Source: CAVXHV01 sp963761445 | GTDB taxonomy: Bacteria; Planctomycetota; Planctomycetia; Isosphaerales; Isosphaeraceae | Assembly: GCA_963761445.1 (NCBI GenBank) | Contig: CAVXHV010000005.1 | Span: forward strand, 4,836,001 to 4,900,000 | Reading direction: 5' to 3' | Length of the DNA stretch: 64,000 bases | Shown here: positions 61,253 through 64,000 of the stretch, in pieces | Numbering within the stretch: position 1 is the first letter of the stretch | How the letters are laid out: each line of letters begins with the position of its first letter | Translations under genes and position numbers: made by a program | Notes under the pieces: generated by a model | What the model was told of the DNA's origin: nothing | Databases searched by the model: none | Seen by the model: only the letters and a program-made list of their open reading frames with translations

Positions 61253-61993
61253 ATGGGCGCCTCAACCGACGACTTCACGAAGTACCCACGAACTCCGCAT
61301 CTCTTCGGCTCCCGCGGCACGGACGACGACAAGCATCTCGGCCAGGACGAGTCTCTGGCGATGATCGCAAATCGCTCGCTCATCGTCGAGGAGAAGCTCG
61401 ACGGGACAAACGTCGGGATTCATTTCACCACGTCAGGCAGGCTGGTGCTTCAATGCCGCGGACACGAAATCACCCCGGGAATGCACCCGCAGTACGATCT
61501 GTTCAAACAGTGGACCATGGCGAAACGGGAGGTTCTAGAATCCATGCTCGAGGATCGGCTGATTCTCTTCGGAGAGTGGCTCTACGCGCGCCATTCCCTC
61601 CATTATCGCCGATTGCCCCACTTTTTCTTTGAATTCGACATCTACGACAAGCGCCAGCAAGCATTCCTCTCTTTGGACCTGAGGGCGGCAATCCTCAAAG
61701 GCACCGGAATGTGCACCGTGCCGGTCGTCCATCGCGGTCCGGCAACACGGGAGCAGCTCTTCAGCCTGATCGGCCCCTCGAAGTTCGACAGCGCCTTCGA
61801 GAACCCCGTAACCGCTCTTACCGACAACCTGATGGAGGGCCTCTATCTGCGCACCGAAGCAGGCGGACGCGTGGTCGAACGAGCCAAAATGGTGCGCCCG
61901 GAATTTGTGGAACGAGTCAAGCAAAGCGAGCACTGGCAGCATCAAGCAGTCGTGCCGAACATACTGAGCAGGACCGCGGAAATCTGGTCATGA
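61253..61993 (+). CDS. ATP-dependent RNA ligase (Rnl-type nucleotidyltransferase)
   Basis: The 246-residue protein contains nucleotidyltransferase motif I VEEKLDGTNVGI, with Lys48 as the expected AMP-accepting residue, then LILFGEWLYARHS (motif III region), MEGLYLR (motif IV) and ERAKMVRPEF (motif V). This is the RNA_ligase family (PF09414), whose members join 5'-phosphate and 3'-OH RNA ends. Start ATG at 61253 with AGGAAG upstream. Its stop overlaps the HD-Pnk start as ATGA, so the two are translationally coupled. It seals ends healed by the partner enzyme. Frame intact. Confidence 0.9.
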   Translation: MGASTDDFTKYPRTPHLFGSRGTDDDKHLGQDESLAMIANRSLIVEEKLDGTNVGIHFTTSGRLVLQCRGHEITPGMHPQYDLFKQWTMAKREVLESMLEDRLILFGEWLYARHSLHYRRLPHFFFEFDIYDKRQQAFLSLDLRAAILKGTGMCTVPVVHRGPATREQLFSLIGPSKFDSAFENPVTALTDNLMEGLYLRTEAGGRVVERAKMVRPEFVERVKQSEHWQHQAVVPNILSRTAEIWS

Positions 61994-63102
61994 AAAGCTG
62001 GGCGGAAGTTCAACTCGCCTCGACCGCGAAGATCGTTTGCTGGGCACAAGGCCAGCCTTGGGCGCAGGCCATGGCGCAGTGCCAGCAAGATGCCCAGTGG
62101 CACGCGGAGGGCGACGTGTGGACCCACACGCTCATGGTGGTCGCTCAGATCGAGCGGCTGCCAGAATGGCCATCGCTCAATCGCGATACGCAGCTCGCGC
62201 TGTTATTGACCGCATTGTTGCACGATTCCGGAAAGCCGGCGACCACGCACATCGATGAGGCCAGCGCGCGAACGCGATCGCCTAAACACGCCCTCGTCGG
62301 CGCGGCCATTGCGCGAAGCGTGCTGCGTGGTCTCGGCTGTGAGCTTCGATTGCGCGAGAAGATCGTGGGTCTCGTTCGATTCCATGGTCGACCCGCGTTC
62401 GTGCTCGAAAAGGCAGATCCGGCGCACGAGGTCATCCGGCTCTCCTGGCTCGTCGACAATCGGCTGCTCTTTTTATTCGCGCTCGCCGATTCGAGAGGTC
62501 GTCGGACGAGCGACACGACCCGCGCGGAAGAGAATATCCATTTATGGAAACTGGTCGCGGACGAAAACCAGTGCTTCGATCGGCCGTACTTCTTTGCGAA
62601 TGAGCAAGCGAGGTTCTTGTTCTATCGCGACGCGCTCTCGAGTCTGCACTATGTGCCACGTGAAGACTATTCGGGCACCGTCACGATGATGTCTGGATTG
62701 CCGGGCAGCGGAAAAGACACGTGGCTGAGCCAGAACCACCCCACATTGCCGGTCGTTTCACTCGATGGCCTCCGCGATGAGCTGGAAGTCGAGGCGACCG
62801 ACGATCAAGGAAAAGTGATTCAGGCTGCTCGCGAACGATGCCGCGGACATTTGAGAGCACGCGCGAACTTTGCGTTCAACGCCACTAACATTGTCGCTCA
62901 GACTCGACGGCGCTGGATCGATCTCTTCGCCGATTATGGGGCGCGCATCGAAGTCGTTTACCTCGAGCCGCCGCTAGCAGCGATTCTTGAGCGCAACGAA
63001 CGACGTCACCAGCGAGTCCCGCGATCAGTCATTCATCGGCTCCTCGAGAAGACCGAGCCGCCAACTTGGACCGAAGCCCACTCGGTGACCTTCGCCGAAT
63101 GA
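61990..63102 (+). CDS. HD-Pnk: 2',3'-phosphoesterase HD domain plus 5'-OH polynucleotide kinase
   Basis: The 370-residue protein has an HD phosphohydrolase domain at about 35-185 (HAEGDVWTHT, LLLTALLHDSGKP with H78-D79, RFHGRPAF, FALADSRG) and a P-loop kinase domain from about 230 (SGLPGSGKDTW, residues 235-245, then SLDGLRDEL and the R-rich lid ERNERRHQRVPRSVI). The architecture is the bifunctional end-healing enzyme HD-Pnk described from Runella by the Shuman group. It removes 2',3'-cyclic phosphate or 3'-phosphate and phosphorylates 5'-OH ends. With the preceding RNA ligase it makes a compact RNA repair pathway. Frame intact; start overlaps the ligase stop. Confidence 0.9.
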   Translation: MKSWAEVQLASTAKIVCWAQGQPWAQAMAQCQQDAQWHAEGDVWTHTLMVVAQIERLPEWPSLNRDTQLALLLTALLHDSGKPATTHIDEASARTRSPKHALVGAAIARSVLRGLGCELRLREKIVGLVRFHGRPAFVLEKADPAHEVIRLSWLVDNRLLFLFALADSRGRRTSDTTRAEENIHLWKLVADENQCFDRPYFFANEQARFLFYRDALSSLHYVPREDYSGTVTMMSGLPGSGKDTWLSQNHPTLPVVSLDGLRDELEVEATDDQGKVIQAARERCRGHLRARANFAFNATNIVAQTRRRWIDLFADYGARIEVVYLEPPLAAILERNERRHQRVPRSVIHRLLEKTEPPTWTEAHSVTFAE

Positions 63103-63141
63103 CAGGCAGCCGGCCTCGGGCGCCTTGAGAACAACCGGAAT

Positions 63142-63483
63142 GTGTCAGGGTCAACTAAAGCATGCGCTGCACGCCAAATCGGGGTGTACGGAGTCCTTTG
63201 CCTCGTCGTATTCTTCGCCGCGATCACGACAAGCGGTTATCTCGAGCCATGGGAAGACGCGGTGGAACCCCTCGCCCTGATCGCGGCCCCGTTCATTGTC
63301 AACGCGCTCTACACGCTCGGCTGGATTGTCGAGCTAACTTATCGGAGCATCAAGCCGGAAGTTTCTCCTCAGTTCGGTCCAAGACTGCTCAAGCTCGGAC
63401 TCGCCTTGAGCCTGTCCTTGATCACTGTGCCGGCGGTGCTCTGGTCCGAGTACCGGCTCCTGGAATGGGCGGGCGGGGTGTGA
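63142..63483 (+). CDS. Small membrane protein, 113 residues
   Basis: A GTG start gives a protein with three predicted membrane helices (VYGVLCLVVFFAAITTSGYL, LALIAAPFIVNALYTLGWIVEL, LGLALSLSLITVPAVLWSEY). No motif is recognised. An ATG two bases upstream begins in another frame and does not lead into the helices, so the GTG start or a nearby frame change decides the N-terminus. It is 39 bases after the HD-Pnk gene, same strand, and could be cotranscribed, but a link to RNA repair is not evident. Confidence 0.6.
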   Translation: MSGSTKACAARQIGVYGVLCLVVFFAAITTSGYLEPWEDAVEPLALIAAPFIVNALYTLGWIVELTYRSIKPEVSPQFGPRLLKLGLALSLSLITVPAVLWSEYRLLEWAGGV

Positions 63484-63526
63484 CCGTTGAAACGTCGTTG
63501 CCGCTGTCTCGCGACGGACTCAGACC

Positions 63527-63550
63527 GTAGCAGGCACACGCCGTGTGCCG
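63527..63550. repeat. Dispersed GTAGCAGGCAC repeat, second copy
   Basis: Identical in the 24 bases to the copy at 19638-19661. It lies between the two small membrane-protein genes, which converge here. Confidence 0.85.
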
Positions 63551-63616
63551 CGGCGACGTCGACATCGATTGATTGTCACTGGAGGGCGTAAGCGCACGGC
63601 CAGGTCACCCCCGCCG

Positions 63617-63814
63617 TCATGACCTGCGCGGCTGGACCAACCGCTCGATCGCGCCGATCATCGGCAGGCTCCCAACCGCCAGCACGAACGCGAACGCCCC
63701 CGTGACGACGTCGCCGTGGTTGATCGCGTAATTCGCAATCGCGATCCCGCCGAGGATTATGACCATATAGAGTAGGATCCTCGCCCCGAGAAACTTGTCC
63801 GATCGCCACTGCAT
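63617..63814 (-). CDS. Small membrane protein, 65 residues
   Basis: Two predicted helices (ILLYMVIILGGIAIANYAI and VTGAFAFVLAVGSLPMIGAI) with short polar ends. GAGGG lies a few bases before the ATG at 63814. No known family recognised. Convergent with the preceding small membrane-protein gene. Confidence 0.65.
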   Translation of the reverse strand: MQWRSDKFLGARILLYMVIILGGIAIANYAINHGDVVTGAFAFVLAVGSLPMIGAIERLVQPRRS

Positions 63815-63888
63815 CTCGATACCCTCATCTCATATTCTATTCGCTCGCCACGGGGGTTTATCAGCGTCGGACCGGGTATGAACATCCG

Positions 63889-64000
63889 TCATCCCTCATA
63901 TTCCTCCGGCAACCACCCGCGCAGCACGCAATCGCGAAAACTCCAGGCTCCCCCTTCCTCCGTCTTGAGCGTCCAGAAGAACCAGCCCTTGGTCGTGTCG
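63889..64000 (-). CDS. Glycoside hydrolase family 5-like (exo-beta-1,3-glucanase) C-terminus, partial
   Basis: Only the last 36 residues are in the window, running in from the right edge: DTTKGWFFWTLKTEEGGAW followed by SFRDCVLRGWLPEEYEG and a stop at 63889. The GWFFWTxKTE motif is the conserved C-terminal block of cellulase-fold GH5 beta-glucanases of the exo-1,3-glucanase kind. The catalytic part lies outside. Confidence 0.7.
   Translation of the reverse strand, partial: DTTKGWFFWTLKTEEGGAWSFRDCVLRGWLPEEYEG

Overview
The window looks like a chromosomal segment of a GC-rich planctomycete, probably of the Isosphaera/Gemmata side; this is an inference from content, with no marker gene present. 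The signs are two secreted proteins with the planctomycete 'LExRxLLS' N-terminal motif, a formylglycine sulfatase, an FG-GAP protein with a membrane-embedded tail, a triplicated secreted family and several families of short palindromic repeats scattered between genes. No rRNA, tRNA, CRISPR array or complete insertion sequence was recognised.

Layout. 1-6180 (-): 3' part of a giant repeat-rich surface protein. 6541-8721: a TauD-like dioxygenase and a small Ig-like secreted protein. 8940-19383 (-): a complete Bat-type operon in the order MoxR ATPase, DUF58, BatD-like lipoprotein, BatA, BatB, BatC, BatD, BatE, broken up by repeat arrays. 19384-21044: non-coding, repeat-rich. 21045-28536: a lipoprotein alpha/beta hydrolase, a Panacea (SocA-like) toxin-antitoxin-like pair, two strong hairpins and an FG-GAP membrane protein. 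28961-33212: zinc-ribbon protein, sulfatase, a LexA-HTH/pRiA4b-ORF3 fusion and a serine-hydrolase remnant with a large internal deletion. 33226-42210 (-): a tight six-gene operon built around an A-T-C non-ribosomal peptide synthetase, with an isopropylmalate-dehydrogenase-like enzyme, an aldehyde dehydrogenase, a PhyH-like oxygenase, GDP-fucose synthase and a GT2 glycosyltransferase. 42449-45069 (+): an ABC exporter diverging from it. 45153-47842: three tandem secreted paralogues. 47987-60000: metallophosphoesterase, ThuA-like protein, MATE transporter, a large planctomycete lipoprotein, methyltransferase, AlkP-type phosphatase and rhomboid protease. 60141-64000: a Tat-type amidohydrolase, a two-gene RNA-repair cassette (RNA ligase plus HD-Pnk) and the C-terminal end of a GH5-like glucanase at the edge.

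A striking overall feature is the number of single-base frame changes. About a dozen otherwise conserved genes switch frame one or more times, and three carry an in-frame stop in a conserved body. In the giant surface protein the near-identical internal repeats show two of these to be one-base insertions. The even spread over unrelated genes points to residual assembly errors more than to gene decay, so most broken genes are annotated here as single genes spanning the frame changes.

The most interesting systems are the NRPS-glycosylation operon, whose adenylation domain lacks the usual alpha-amine-binding Asp; the RNA ligase/HD-Pnk cassette; and the Panacea pair with its uncharacterised partner.
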